From CAADGU01 sp035444285 (GTDB lineage: Bacteria > Chloroflexota > Anaerolineae > Promineifilales > Promineifilaceae), in the NCBI GenBank assembly GCA_035444285.1, contig DAOMOK010000013.1:124001-188000 (forward strand): a stretch of 64,000 nt of DNA, given 5' to 3'. The notes below the pieces were generated by a model that saw only the letters and a program-made list of their open reading frames with translations, did no database searches and had not been told where the DNA came from. Shown here in pieces: positions 51,158-60,019 of the stretch (its first letter is position 1; every line of letters starts with the position of its first letter). The translations under genes and the position numbers were made by a program.

Positions 51158-52516
51158 ATGAACGGAACTGAGGAACGGCCGTTGCCTGATGGCTGGACTT
51201 GGACAACTCTTGGTGAAATTGCCAATCCAGAGAGGGATAGGGTAAACCCTCAAAATTATGGACACTTGCCGTTTATTGGTATGGATGATGTTCAATCGGA
51301 AACTATGCGCCTGATTGGAACAAAGCCATCAACCGAGATGAAGAGTTTAGCAGAACATTTCATGCCTGATGATGTACTTTATGGCAGTTTACGGCCGTAT
51401 CTCAATAAAATTTATCACGCTGACTTTGAGGGTCTCTGTTCAGCAGAGTTCATCATCTTTCGTAAAACACCGCAATTGGTTAGCAAATATCTTCAGTATT
51501 TCTTGAATCAGTGGTCATTTGTGGCTTTTATCAACAAGCAAAACACAGGTGATAGACCTCGAGTGAAATTCGGACAGATGGCGGATTACCCTTTTCCGCT
51601 TGCTCCTCTCCCTGAACAGGAGCGAATCGTTGCCGAAATTGAGAAGCAGTTTACCCGGCTGGATCAGGCGGTGGCGGGGCTGCTGCGGCTGCAAAACAAC
51701 CTGGCCCGGTACAAAGCCAGTGTGCTCAAGGCTGCCTGTAACGGCCGTCTCGTCCCCCAAGACCCGAACGATGAACCCGCTGCGGAACTGCTGGCGCGCA
51801 TCCTGGCCGAACGCCGCGCCCAGTGGCAGGCCGCCCATCCGGGGAAGAAGTATCAAGAGCCGGTGGGTGTGGGGGAGGGTACGGCCGTGTTGCCTGCCTT
51901 GCCAGATGGTTGGGTGTGGGCAAGTTGGGATCAGCTTTCCCCACGTGTTACAGTAGGCCATGTAGGGCCAATGAAAGATGAGTATATTGACGATGGAATT
52001 CCGTTCCTTCGTGGGCAAAACGTCCGAGAAAACAGATTTGATCCCGAAGGTTTAAAATTTATATCTCCGAAATTCGATGAGCAACTGTCAAAGTCTCAAC
52101 TAAAACCAGGAGACATTGTTGTGATTCGATCTGGCTCTGTCGGTGTAACCTGTGTGATTCCCGAAACGTTACAACATGCGAATTGTTCAGACTTGGTAAT
52201 AATTCAAAAACCGCCACATTTTGTATCCGAATATGGAGCTTATTACATGAATTCACTGGCTAAACGATTGGTCCGTGCAGGACAAGTTGGAGTAGCTCTT
52301 ATACACTTTAACACCAAGTCTGTTGCGGCCTTGCCAATTCCGCTACCACCCCTCGCCGAACAAAAACGCATCGTCGCCGAAGTCGAGCGGCGGCTGTCCG
52401 TCGTCGCCGCCACCGAACAGGCCATCACCACCAACCTGGCCCGCGCCGAACGCCTGCGCCAATCCATCCTCCACCGCGCCTTCACCGGCCAACTCGTTCC
52501 CCAAGATTCGGGCTAA
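51158..52516 (+). CDS. hsdS: Type I restriction enzyme S (specificity) subunit
   Basis: A 452-residue protein with two target-recognition domains (LPDGWTWTTLGEIANPERDR at the start, LPDGWVWASWDQLSPRVTVG at about residue 245) each followed by a conserved helical spacer (LPEQERIVAEIEKQFTRLDQ; LAEQKRIVAEVERRLSVVAA). It sets the DNA sequence that HsdM methylates and HsdR restricts. The two recognition domains are AT-rich while the spacers are GC-rich and contain the local octamer, a sign of exchange of the recognition parts. GAGAGGAAG lies upstream of the ATG, directly at the end of the REP array. Confidence 0.95.
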   Translation: MNGTEERPLPDGWTWTTLGEIANPERDRVNPQNYGHLPFIGMDDVQSETMRLIGTKPSTEMKSLAEHFMPDDVLYGSLRPYLNKIYHADFEGLCSAEFIIFRKTPQLVSKYLQYFLNQWSFVAFINKQNTGDRPRVKFGQMADYPFPLAPLPEQERIVAEIEKQFTRLDQAVAGLLRLQNNLARYKASVLKAACNGRLVPQDPNDEPAAELLARILAERRAQWQAAHPGKKYQEPVGVGEGTAVLPALPDGWVWASWDQLSPRVTVGHVGPMKDEYIDDGIPFLRGQNVRENRFDPEGLKFISPKFDEQLSKSQLKPGDIVVIRSGSVGVTCVIPETLQHANCSDLVIIQKPPHFVSEYGAYYMNSLAKRLVRAGQVGVALIHFNTKSVAALPIPLPPLAEQKRIVAEVERRLSVVAATEQAITTNLARAERLRQSILHRAFTGQLVPQDSG

Positions 52517-52591
52517 AGATTTGACAATCTATGCCAGTTCTCTAAAATCAAATCATTTAGAGCAGGCGTAAACAAGCTGGCTTGAAGAGGA

Positions 52592-53101
52592 ATGATGACT
52601 ATCAAATTTCCCCCTACCGACAAAGCGCCCCCACTGTCTGCATCTGTGCTAGACGTGGAGAACCCCATGATGGGGGCGTTGAAAACGGCCGTAGTCACTC
52701 AAGATGTTATGAAATTCCAGGCATTGGTCAATGTGATCCCCTGGGCAAACCAGGCGCCGTCAGACGTGATTGAAGCCATACGCATGGCCCTAGCCCTGGA
52801 AGCCCCTCTCATTGCCCGAAAATTAGCCGAGCAAGGAATAAAACATTTCCCGTCACATGCGGAGCTAAATAAAATTGCCCGGATATTAGCTGCGCCAACG
52901 GCAACAGTTGCCCCTTCTTCAACCAGATTGGATGTGAAAGCCAACACATCCTGGATAAAAGCCAATCGGGAAGCATATAAACGACAATGGGTCGCTTTGC
53001 ATAACGGAGAGTTAATTGCCTCCAGTCAAACCTTTTCCGATCTGGCCGCAACAGTAGGCGACATTAAAGGGAAAGGCATTCTTATAACACAGGTGACTTA
53101 A
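52592..53101 (+). CDS. DUF5678-like protein, partner of a retropepsin-like protease
   Basis: A 169-residue protein. The N-terminal 100 residues are helical. The C-terminal 45 (WIKANREAYKRQWVALHNGE, LIASSQTFSDLAATV, GILITQV) match the DUF5678 pattern of a small 'Y--QWVAl--g-lia' beta-alpha unit. The function of this family is unknown. It ends TAATG, overlapping the next gene, an aspartic-protease-like protein. The pair sits between hsdS and hsdM, and a similar pair lies after hsdM. Confidence 0.75.
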   Translation: MMTIKFPPTDKAPPLSASVLDVENPMMGALKTAVVTQDVMKFQALVNVIPWANQAPSDVIEAIRMALALEAPLIARKLAEQGIKHFPSHAELNKIARILAAPTATVAPSSTRLDVKANTSWIKANREAYKRQWVALHNGELIASSQTFSDLAATVGDIKGKGILITQVT

Positions 53102-53556
53102 TGCTTTTAACAACAGCATCTGGTGATCCTTTCGCCACCGGTTTGGTTGCTTACAGCTATCGTCCAGCCATTACAGACATTAGTAATCGGATTATGCTCC
53201 AGGTGGAGATAGGCGGTGTATTGGTTGAGGCCATTGTAGATACTGGCTCCCCCTACGTCGTTTGTCCACCACACCTGTCGGACATAATTGGATTTGATCC
53301 TACCGCCGCCCTTGAATCCATTCCCTTTCGAGTTCGGGGAATAGAAATGCGTGGAAATCTATATCGCATCAATGTCTATTTCCCGGCTGATGAAGGGGAC
53401 GATCTAATTGTTGATGCCACTGCATTTGTGCCCGACCCAGAGTGGCTGGAGGCGTGGGGAGAACATCCTGGATATATTGGTCTCACGGGCTGCCTGGAGC
53501 GAATGCGCTTCGCTGTTGATCCAGGCAGCGATCTTTTCTACTTTGGCCCTTCTTAA
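53101..53556 (+). CDS. Retropepsin-like aspartic protease
   Basis: A 151-residue single-domain protein. The catalytic motif is IVDTGSPYVV (Asp-Thr-Gly-Ser) near residue 48, preceded by ISNRIMLQVEIGGVLVEAIV, a typical flap-strand arrangement. Retropepsins act as dimers. Its start overlaps the DUF5678 gene (TAATG), so the two are made together and probably interact. I cannot say whether it cleaves its partner. It occupies the place between hsdS and hsdM. Confidence 0.8.
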   Translation: MLLTTASGDPFATGLVAYSYRPAITDISNRIMLQVEIGGVLVEAIVDTGSPYVVCPPHLSDIIGFDPTAALESIPFRVRGIEMRGNLYRINVYFPADEGDDLIVDATAFVPDPEWLEAWGEHPGYIGLTGCLERMRFAVDPGSDLFYFGPS

Positions 53557-53578
53557 TCCATCAATTGAATAGTAACAA

Positions 53579-55051
53579 ATGAGTAATCAATCATCTGCCA
53601 TTGTGCAACGACTATGGAATTACTGCACCGTCTTGCGGGATGACGGCCTGTCCTACGGCGATTACGTCGAGCAGCTCACCTATCTGCTTTTCCTCAAAAT
53701 GGATGATGAACGGCGCAAAATCGGTGATTCGTCTACCATCCCCGACCAATACAGTTGGGCCAGTCTGGTCAACCAGGACGGGGCTGACCTGGAAAGCCAT
53801 TACCGCGAAATTTTGCAAGAGTTGGGCCAGGGCAGCGGTCTCATCCCCACCATCTTCCGCAAAGCGCAAAACCGCATCCAGGACCCGGCCAAATTGAAAC
53901 GGCTGGTCACGCTGATTGACGGCGAAAACTGGCACCGGCTCAATGTGGACGTCAAGGCGGACATCTACGAAGGCTTGCTGGAAAAGAACGCCCAGGATGT
54001 CAAGTCTGGCGCAGGGCAATACTTCACGCCCCGGCCGCTTATTCAAGCTATCGTGGACGTGATGCAGCCCAAACCGGGCGATACCCTCTGCGACCCGGCC
54101 TGTGGCACCGGCGGTTTCCTGCTGGCGGCGTATGACACCATCGGCCGGAACCACCAACTTGACCGCGACCAATGGCTGCACCTGCGCCACGATGCCCTGC
54201 ATGGTTGGGAAATTGTAGACAACACCGCCCGGCTGTGCGTGATGAACCTCTACCTGCACGGCATCGGCCACAATTCCGACCGCAGCCCCATTCACGTGGA
54301 CGATGCCCTGGCGAACAAACCTTCTACCACCTATGACATGGTGTTGACCAATCCACCGTTTGGCAAAAAGTCCAGCGTTACCTATATCACCGAAGAAGGG
54401 GAGGTGAAGCGGGAAGCGCAAACGGTGGTGCGTGATGATTTCTGGACCTCCACCAGTAACAAACAGTTGAATTTTGTGCAGCACGTCCACAAGCTGCTCA
54501 AGATTCACGGCAAAGCGGCCGTTGTCGTGCCCGATAATGTGCTGTTTGAAGGCGGCGCGGGCGAAACGGTGCGGCGTAAGCTGTTGCAGGAAAGCGACCT
54601 GCACACCATTCTGCGCCTGCCCACCGGCATTTTCTACGCGCAGGGCGTGAAGGCCAACGTCCTCTTTTTCGACCGCAAGCCAGGCCGGGAACAGGCGTGG
54701 ACGGGAAAAGTGTGGTTCTACGACTACCGCACCAACATTCACCACACCCTCAAACAAAACCCGCTCACCCGCGCCGACCTGGATGAGTTTGTGGCCTGTT
54801 TCCACCCAACCAACCGGTTTGAGCGAACGGCTACCTGGAGTGAGGATAATCTGGACGGCCGTTGGCGGGCCTACACCTATGACGAAATTACCACCCGTGA
54901 TAAGGTCAATCTGGACATCTTCTGGCTGCGTGACGACTCACTGGAAGATACCGATAGTCTGCCTGACCCAGACCTCATCGCTGAGGAAATCGTGGAAGAT
55001 TTGGAAGCGGTGCTAGAACAGTTTCGACTGATTGCCGAAGACCTGGGTTAG
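53579..55051 (+). CDS. hsdM: Type I restriction enzyme M (methyltransferase) subunit
   Basis: A 490-residue N6-adenine methyltransferase. The N-terminal helical domain (LSYGDYVEQLTYLLFLKMDD) is followed by GQYFTPRPLIQAIVDVM, the S-adenosylmethionine motif DPACGTGGFLLAAY near 172 and the catalytic NPPF in MVLTNPPFGKKSS near 257. It methylates the HsdS target site. In this locus it is the last of the three subunits (order R, S, M), separated from hsdS by a two-gene module. The ATG has no strong ribosome site. Confidence 0.96.
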   Translation: MSNQSSAIVQRLWNYCTVLRDDGLSYGDYVEQLTYLLFLKMDDERRKIGDSSTIPDQYSWASLVNQDGADLESHYREILQELGQGSGLIPTIFRKAQNRIQDPAKLKRLVTLIDGENWHRLNVDVKADIYEGLLEKNAQDVKSGAGQYFTPRPLIQAIVDVMQPKPGDTLCDPACGTGGFLLAAYDTIGRNHQLDRDQWLHLRHDALHGWEIVDNTARLCVMNLYLHGIGHNSDRSPIHVDDALANKPSTTYDMVLTNPPFGKKSSVTYITEEGEVKREAQTVVRDDFWTSTSNKQLNFVQHVHKLLKIHGKAAVVVPDNVLFEGGAGETVRRKLLQESDLHTILRLPTGIFYAQGVKANVLFFDRKPGREQAWTGKVWFYDYRTNIHHTLKQNPLTRADLDEFVACFHPTNRFERTATWSEDNLDGRWRAYTYDEITTRDKVNLDIFWLRDDSLEDTDSLPDPDLIAEEIVEDLEAVLEQFRLIAEDLG

Positions 55052-55124
55052 CATCGGTTGGTGAACCTGCTACCGGATTTCCGGCATAATACAGGTCCGC
55101 TGAACAAAAACAGGAACAGGGTCT

Positions 55125-55517
55125 ATGGCAAAACAAGTCACCATTTCCATCCCCCAGACCCTCTATCGCCGGGCGCGGGAACTGGCCCGCAGTCGCCACC
55201 AGTCAGTAGATGATGTACTGGCTGACGTGCTGGATGAGGTGCTGCCGCCGGACGATGAACCGGATGTAGATGCCTCGGCCGTGGCACGGGAAAGGCAGGC
55301 ATACATCGCCCTGCACCCGATGCTGAAACAAAAATACCTGGGCCAGCATGTGGCTACTTACGGCGGCCAACTGATTGACGTAGATGCCGATTACGGTGCA
55401 TTGTACTCTCGGATTGACGCCCAATACCCGGATGAGTTTGTCTGGCTGGCAACTGTGGCCGAAGAACCAATTCCCACGCTCGTTTTCCGTTCCCCACGTT
55501 TTGCTGACCCCGCATGA
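55125..55517 (+). CDS. Ribbon-helix-helix protein with DUF5678-like C-terminus
   Basis: A 130-residue protein. The N-terminal MAKQVTISIPQTLYRRAREL and ARSRHQSVDDVLADVLDEVL are a ribbon-helix-helix DNA-binding domain, as in many antitoxins. The C-terminal half (IALHPMLKQKYLGQHVATYG, GQLIDVDADYGALYSRI) is DUF5678-like. It overlaps a second retropepsin-like gene by four bases. This fusion suggests that DUF5678 proteins of this type can act as DNA-binding partners of the protease. Confidence 0.75.
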   Translation: MAKQVTISIPQTLYRRARELARSRHQSVDDVLADVLDEVLPPDDEPDVDASAVARERQAYIALHPMLKQKYLGQHVATYGGQLIDVDADYGALYSRIDAQYPDEFVWLATVAEEPIPTLVFRSPRFADPA

Positions 55518-55902
55518 GTTTCGTCTACACCTACGACTACGACAGCGACTACCAGCCGGCCATACCCACAGCCGAGATCAAAATCGGCCCGGCGATGGTT
55601 GATGCCTCCTTGACCCTCACCGCCTTGCTAGATTCTGGTGCGGATGCGACGATGATCCCCGCCGCTATTTACAACAGTTTCGTGCCCGGCCTGGCCGCCA
55701 GGCGTATCTGCGGGGCACAACCGGCGGGCGCAAGCTGGTCAATCTTTACCCGATTTCGTTGCAGTTGGGGCCTTTCCAATATGCGCACCTGGAAGTTGTG
55801 GGCGGCAGCGATCAGGATGAGGTCATCATTGGCCGGGATGTATTGAATGACTTGACCATCACCCTGGATGGGCCAGCCGGTTCGGTGCAAATTGCCGCCT
55901 GA
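55514..55902 (+). pseudogene. Retropepsin-like aspartic protease, frameshifted
   Basis: The first frame carries LTALLDSGADATMIPAAIYN (catalytic Asp-Ser-Gly-Ala). At about 55690-55700 the sense passes to another frame, which continues RQAYLRGTTGGRKLVNLYPI, EVIIGRDVLNDLTITLDGPA and ends at TGA 55902. The break is consistent with loss of one base. It could be a sequencing error, a decayed gene or programmed frameshifting; no slippery heptamer is obvious. Coupled to the RHH-DUF5678 gene by a four-base overlap. Confidence 0.75.
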
Positions 55903-55982
55903 GCGACGCTTTCTCCTCCCCCCTCTCCTCTAAAAACCCATACCCTGTACCGCCCTTACCTGTCCCCAATGCCTACGCAAGT

Positions 55983-56020
55983 AAACAAAAAAGCCACCTA
56001 CTTAGGTGGCTTTTTTGTTT
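55983..56020. terminator. Bidirectional terminator
   Basis: AAACAAAAAAGCCACCT and AGGTGGCTTTTTTGTTT are exact complements with a four-base loop. It ends the restriction locus on the plus strand and the tRNA on the minus strand. Confidence 0.92.
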
Positions 56021-56025
56021 GTCAG

Positions 56026-56099
<74 letters not shown>

Positions 56100-56239
56100 T
56101 TTTTTATGGCAGGTGTCATTATATCCCCCTTTCAAACACCGTCAAAAAAATGACATAATGTTGGTTGCCGCTCAAAACGGGGCTATGGTATAGTTTGTTT
56201 GCCCGGCAACGCTTCGTTGCCGGGCCAATCAGGTGAACC

Positions 56240-57526
56240 TTGAGCAAAAAGAAGAAAAATAAGCGTCAACGACCGGAACTGGGCTTACTGGGTTTTGTCC
56301 TGGCTGCTTTTGGGTTGGCGGTGATGGCCTATTTTTTGAGTGACCGGCGTGGTCATCCGTATGGCGCTACCTTATCGTTTATCTGGTTATATGTAACCGG
56401 TGTGACCTTTGCCCTGGGTGTGCTTTTTTTTGCCCAATTTGCCGCGCCCATGCGCAGCCGCCTGGGCTGGTGGGAAGGGGTGCGCCTGATCATGCGCCAT
56501 TACACCGGCCTGTCTCGCCAGTATTTGCGCCAGCCCCGTACCGATGACAAAAAACGGCAGCCCTCAGCCGCCGTTGTGCCCCGTGCCGATATTCCCCAAA
56601 GTTTGTTCACCATGCGCGCCGGCATCGTGCGCAGTTACCAGGCGTTGGCGATTACTAAAGGCAATAGTTTTATTCGGACGGCGGGGCCAGGTTTTGTGGA
56701 CCTGTATGATAAAGAAGAGATTCGGCAGGTCATAGATTTGCGGATGCAGTTGCGCCAACAGCCCGTTCATGCCAGCACGCGGGATGGTATTCCTCTGGAA
56801 ACCTCGGTGACGGTGATCTTTCGTGTGCAACAGGACCCTGAAGATCGGACGCAGGCGCATTTGTTGTTTCCTTTTGACAAAGAGGCCATTTTCCTGATCA
56901 GTTACCTGCATACGGTCAATCTGGAAGGAACATCGTATGGTTGGGCCGAACAGCTCACGCCGCGGGCGGCGGCGCTGCTGACGCGGGAACTGGCGCAGTA
57001 TAATCTGGATGCCCTCATTCATTATCCGTCTACGGCCGTGTCCCCCCTGCAAGAAATTAACCGCCGCATCCTGCAAACCCTGCAAGGTCAGCCCGAACTG
57101 CGCGGCATCCAGATTATGGCCGCCAAAGCCGGCCCCTTGAAGCTGCCTGAGGAAATCCAGAAGCAAAACATTGCCACCTGGCAAGCCGAGTGGCAGCGCA
57201 AAATTGAGGTTGAAAAGGCGGTGGTGGATGCCGAAGTGATTCGCCGCATGAAGCAGGCCCGCGCCCGCGCCCAAATTGAAATCATTGAAACCATCATCCA
57301 AAATCTGGAAGTGATGCGCCAGGAAGGGGAGTCAGAACTGTATCAGGTGATCATCTTGCGGCTGATTGATGCCCTGGAAGAAGCCATTGCTGCCGATTCA
57401 CCACGCGCCCTGGTGCCCCACCGGATTATGGCCGGGCTGCTGGCGGATGCATCGGCGCAAATGCAGGCGCGGTTGGATGATCCGCTGCTACCATCGGGGC
57501 CTGATGGGGGAGGTTCACGGCCGTGA
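56240..57526 (+). CDS. SPFH/band-7-like membrane protein A
   Basis: A 428-residue protein. Two hydrophobic segments (LGLLGFVLAAFGLAVMAYFL; FIWLYVTGVTFALGVLFFAQ) are followed by a band-7-type beta domain (VHASTRDGIPLETSVTVIFR) and a long helical part with Ala/Arg/Glu-rich stretches (VVDAEVIRRMKQARARAQIE) as in flotillins and stomatins. Such proteins form oligomeric rings that organise membrane domains. The start is TTG at 56240 with AGGTGAA upstream. It is coupled by a GTGA overlap to a second protein of the same kind. Confidence 0.82.
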   Translation: MSKKKKNKRQRPELGLLGFVLAAFGLAVMAYFLSDRRGHPYGATLSFIWLYVTGVTFALGVLFFAQFAAPMRSRLGWWEGVRLIMRHYTGLSRQYLRQPRTDDKKRQPSAAVVPRADIPQSLFTMRAGIVRSYQALAITKGNSFIRTAGPGFVDLYDKEEIRQVIDLRMQLRQQPVHASTRDGIPLETSVTVIFRVQQDPEDRTQAHLLFPFDKEAIFLISYLHTVNLEGTSYGWAEQLTPRAAALLTRELAQYNLDALIHYPSTAVSPLQEINRRILQTLQGQPELRGIQIMAAKAGPLKLPEEIQKQNIATWQAEWQRKIEVEKAVVDAEVIRRMKQARARAQIEIIETIIQNLEVMRQEGESELYQVIILRLIDALEEAIAADSPRALVPHRIMAGLLADASAQMQARLDDPLLPSGPDGGGSRP

Positions 57527-58857
57527 CCAACCGCTCCACCTCTCCACCCCGCGCCTCCCACGCCCAAAGCTGGTTTACTCTGGGACTGTATGGCCTGCTC
57601 TTTGTTTACTTTATCATGGTCTGGTTCCTGGAAGGGATCCATTTGCGAGCCTGGCTGACGCAGGTTTTACTGCTGCCTCCCACTCAGCTTATCTGGGAAT
57701 TTTTCACTCTGTTCGTGGTCATATTGCGCCACTTTTTGCCCATCGCCGTTGGCTGGTGGTTTGCCTACAGCGCCGCGGTAGGCATGATGCAGCGATTGTA
57801 TGATTTACCCACCAGGGATGATGCCGCCCTTTTCCTGAGCCGGCTGCGTTCACCTGACTACACCGGCGAAAAGGGGGCGCCCGTCATGCCCCACACCCTG
57901 GAAATTGAACGGCCCAACTCGGTGCTGCTGCGTGTGGGTGGGCCGGGCAAAGTGCGGGTGGAACCATTTATGGCGGCGGTGACGGAGGATAACGGCCGTT
58001 TCGCCCGCATCCTCTCCGCCGGTAGTTTCCAGCTTCATCCGTTTGAATATGTGCATACCGTTCTCGATTTGCGTCCACAAGAACGGATCGTGGCTGACGC
58101 CGTGGTGCGCACCAGGGACAACATTGACCTGACCGTTACCTTCAGCATTGTCTACCGCATTCGCCTGGGGGATGAGCAGCCCTCTAAGACGAAACCATAC
58201 CCCTACGATGAAGCCGCGGTGAAAGCCGCCGCTTACGCCCAAACCGTGTTGGAAAATGGCACGGCCTCCACCTGGGAAGCCAAACCGGCGGGCACAACCC
58301 GCTCTAAACTGGCGGCGGCTGTGGAACGGTATCGTCTGGATGAGATTATGCATCCACCGGGCCGCACCGATGAGCCGTACCGCACCTTGCAGCGTGAAGT
58401 ATGGCGCACGGCCCGCACGGAACTGGCAAATTCGGGCATTGATCTGCTCTCGGTTCATATTGACCGGATGCAGCCGCCGCCAGATGTGGAAGACCAATAC
58501 ATTGCCTATTGGCGCACTCATTGGCAAGAAAAAGCCCGGCTAAGCAAGGCCGATGGTGAGGCCACGGCCAAAGAAGAAATTGAAATCGCCCGCGCCGAAG
58601 CCGAAGTGGCCATGATTCAGGCCATTTTGGAAGGCATCCAGCGCGCCCGGCGCAGCGGCGCCACCACCCGCACCAGCGAAATCGTCGCCCTGCGCCTGAT
58701 AGAGGCGTTGGAACGGATGGCGGAACAATCACGCCAAAAACCGGATGCCCAAACCCTGCTGGCGGAGTTGGATGAATTGCGCAGCGAGATGGTTACCAGA
58801 GCGATGTCCGGCAACTTCATATTGCCTGGAAACCCCGAAGAAGGCAGTTCCCCATGA
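57523..58857 (+). CDS. SPFH/band-7-like membrane protein B
   Basis: A 444-residue companion of the preceding protein. Hydrophobic segments near residues 18-40 (TLGLYGLLFVYFIMVWFLEG) and 52-85, then a band-7 domain (IVADAVVRTRDNIDLTVTFS) and a helical tail (SKADGEATAKEEIEIARAEA). It starts at a GTG that overlaps the previous stop and ends with ATGA overlap to the next gene. The pair likely forms a hetero-oligomeric membrane ring; the third gene product probably works with it. Confidence 0.82.
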   Translation: MTNRSTSPPRASHAQSWFTLGLYGLLFVYFIMVWFLEGIHLRAWLTQVLLLPPTQLIWEFFTLFVVILRHFLPIAVGWWFAYSAAVGMMQRLYDLPTRDDAALFLSRLRSPDYTGEKGAPVMPHTLEIERPNSVLLRVGGPGKVRVEPFMAAVTEDNGRFARILSAGSFQLHPFEYVHTVLDLRPQERIVADAVVRTRDNIDLTVTFSIVYRIRLGDEQPSKTKPYPYDEAAVKAAAYAQTVLENGTASTWEAKPAGTTRSKLAAAVERYRLDEIMHPPGRTDEPYRTLQREVWRTARTELANSGIDLLSVHIDRMQPPPDVEDQYIAYWRTHWQEKARLSKADGEATAKEEIEIARAEAEVAMIQAILEGIQRARRSGATTRTSEIVALRLIEALERMAEQSRQKPDAQTLLAELDELRSEMVTRAMSGNFILPGNPEEGSSP

Positions 58858-59984
58858 GCAGTGCGGGATCATCCAAATCTTACAACAACAACGCCCAAAC
58901 TCGTGTGGCTATTCATTGTTTGCAGGAATTGCTGGAAATCCTGCACCCCGATCCCACGCCGGATATTTTTACACTGAATTCGCTGCAATATCGGTATAAA
59001 TTGCACGAGAACATCAGCCTGGCTGCCATTCGGGATATTGAACAAGCACAGCGTATCAATCGGGCGCTGGGTGATTACCGCCAAAGCGGTTTGAATGAGT
59101 TCCACATCGGCCTCATTTATCTCTATTGGGGAGAGTGTTACGCCGCTGAAAAACAGTTTGAGATGGCCTGGCGTCATTGGTCAATGGATCATGGGCAGGT
59201 GGCGGACATGAGTCTTTCTTTGCTTGGGCGTGGTTTTGCCCAGGGATTGGCGGATCATGAGGAAGCGGCGATGGTCAGTTTTGGCAAGGCGGGGCGGTAT
59301 CTGGAGCGCCTGCCACAGCCCACCAGCGTGCAAATGAATTTTTATGCCAAAATGCGGCCCTGTCTGCGAGAAGCGCAAGAATGGTTCAGCGAGAAAATGC
59401 GGCAACGGCCGTCGGCCGAAGTGGAGCCAGGCCAGACAGAGGCAACGACTGAGGCAGAAAGTCCGTCTGCGCCTCCCGAAGAAACGGCAACCGTGCTTGA
59501 GCCTCCGGTGGATTCAGGCGAAAACTACGAACCGCCGCCGCCGCGCACCAACTTGTCTGATGATCCGCTGCCCATTGATGGACATGTGAAGTTAGACGGC
59601 CGTTACCGTTGGTACCTGGTGGAACGGCGGCAGACAGATGGTTTCATTCCCCAAATTCATTCTCAAGATTGGCTGCTGGTGTTTATGCAGCCCGATCAAA
59701 GTGATTTAGCTCATACCGAAGAACAGCCCATTGTCATTGTGTGCCAATCTGATAGTGGGAGTACAATTCATTTACGGCCGCATCCTTCGGAGCAGGTGAG
59801 GCAGGGGTATCGCATTTATCTGCGCGAATCGCGTGGCGAAAGCTGGTCTTTCATGCGTAACCAGGAAACCGGTGAAGTTTTCCTCACTCCCGAAGGTCGG
59901 GAAGATGTGGTAAATTTAGAGAAGATTATTGGCATTGTGGTTGGCCTATGGCGGCCGGCAAAGCAGATGGTGGATGACCGGTAA
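58854..59984 (+). CDS. TPR-like protein with LexA/S24-like C-terminal domain, SPFH partner
   Basis: A 376-residue soluble protein. Residues about 10-180 are helical with TPR-like pattern (QAQRINRALGDYRQSGLNEF; GECYAAEKQFEMAWRHWSMD). An acidic Pro/Glu linker (about 185-240) leads to a C-terminal beta domain: SQDWLLVFMQPDQSDLA, PIVIVCQSDSGSTIHLRPH, and GEVFLTPEG ending KIIGIVVGLWRPAKQM. This order matches the S24/LexA fold, whose last strand reads 'i-G-Vvg-wR'. I do not see the catalytic Ser/Lys pair. The four-base overlap with SPFH B indicates one complex. Function unknown. Confidence 0.75.
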   Translation: MSSAGSSKSYNNNAQTRVAIHCLQELLEILHPDPTPDIFTLNSLQYRYKLHENISLAAIRDIEQAQRINRALGDYRQSGLNEFHIGLIYLYWGECYAAEKQFEMAWRHWSMDHGQVADMSLSLLGRGFAQGLADHEEAAMVSFGKAGRYLERLPQPTSVQMNFYAKMRPCLREAQEWFSEKMRQRPSAEVEPGQTEATTEAESPSAPPEETATVLEPPVDSGENYEPPPPRTNLSDDPLPIDGHVKLDGRYRWYLVERRQTDGFIPQIHSQDWLLVFMQPDQSDLAHTEEQPIVIVCQSDSGSTIHLRPHPSEQVRQGYRIYLRESRGESWSFMRNQETGEVFLTPEGREDVVNLEKIIGIVVGLWRPAKQMVDDR

Positions 59985-60019
59985 CTGGTCGTTCCCCTCA
60001 AGAAGCTGTGGAGGAGACG

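Noticed and set aside
55514..55902. Programmed ribosomal frameshifting in the retropepsin-like gene
   Set aside because: No slippery heptamer or pseudoknot is evident at 55680-55705; a lost base is simpler.
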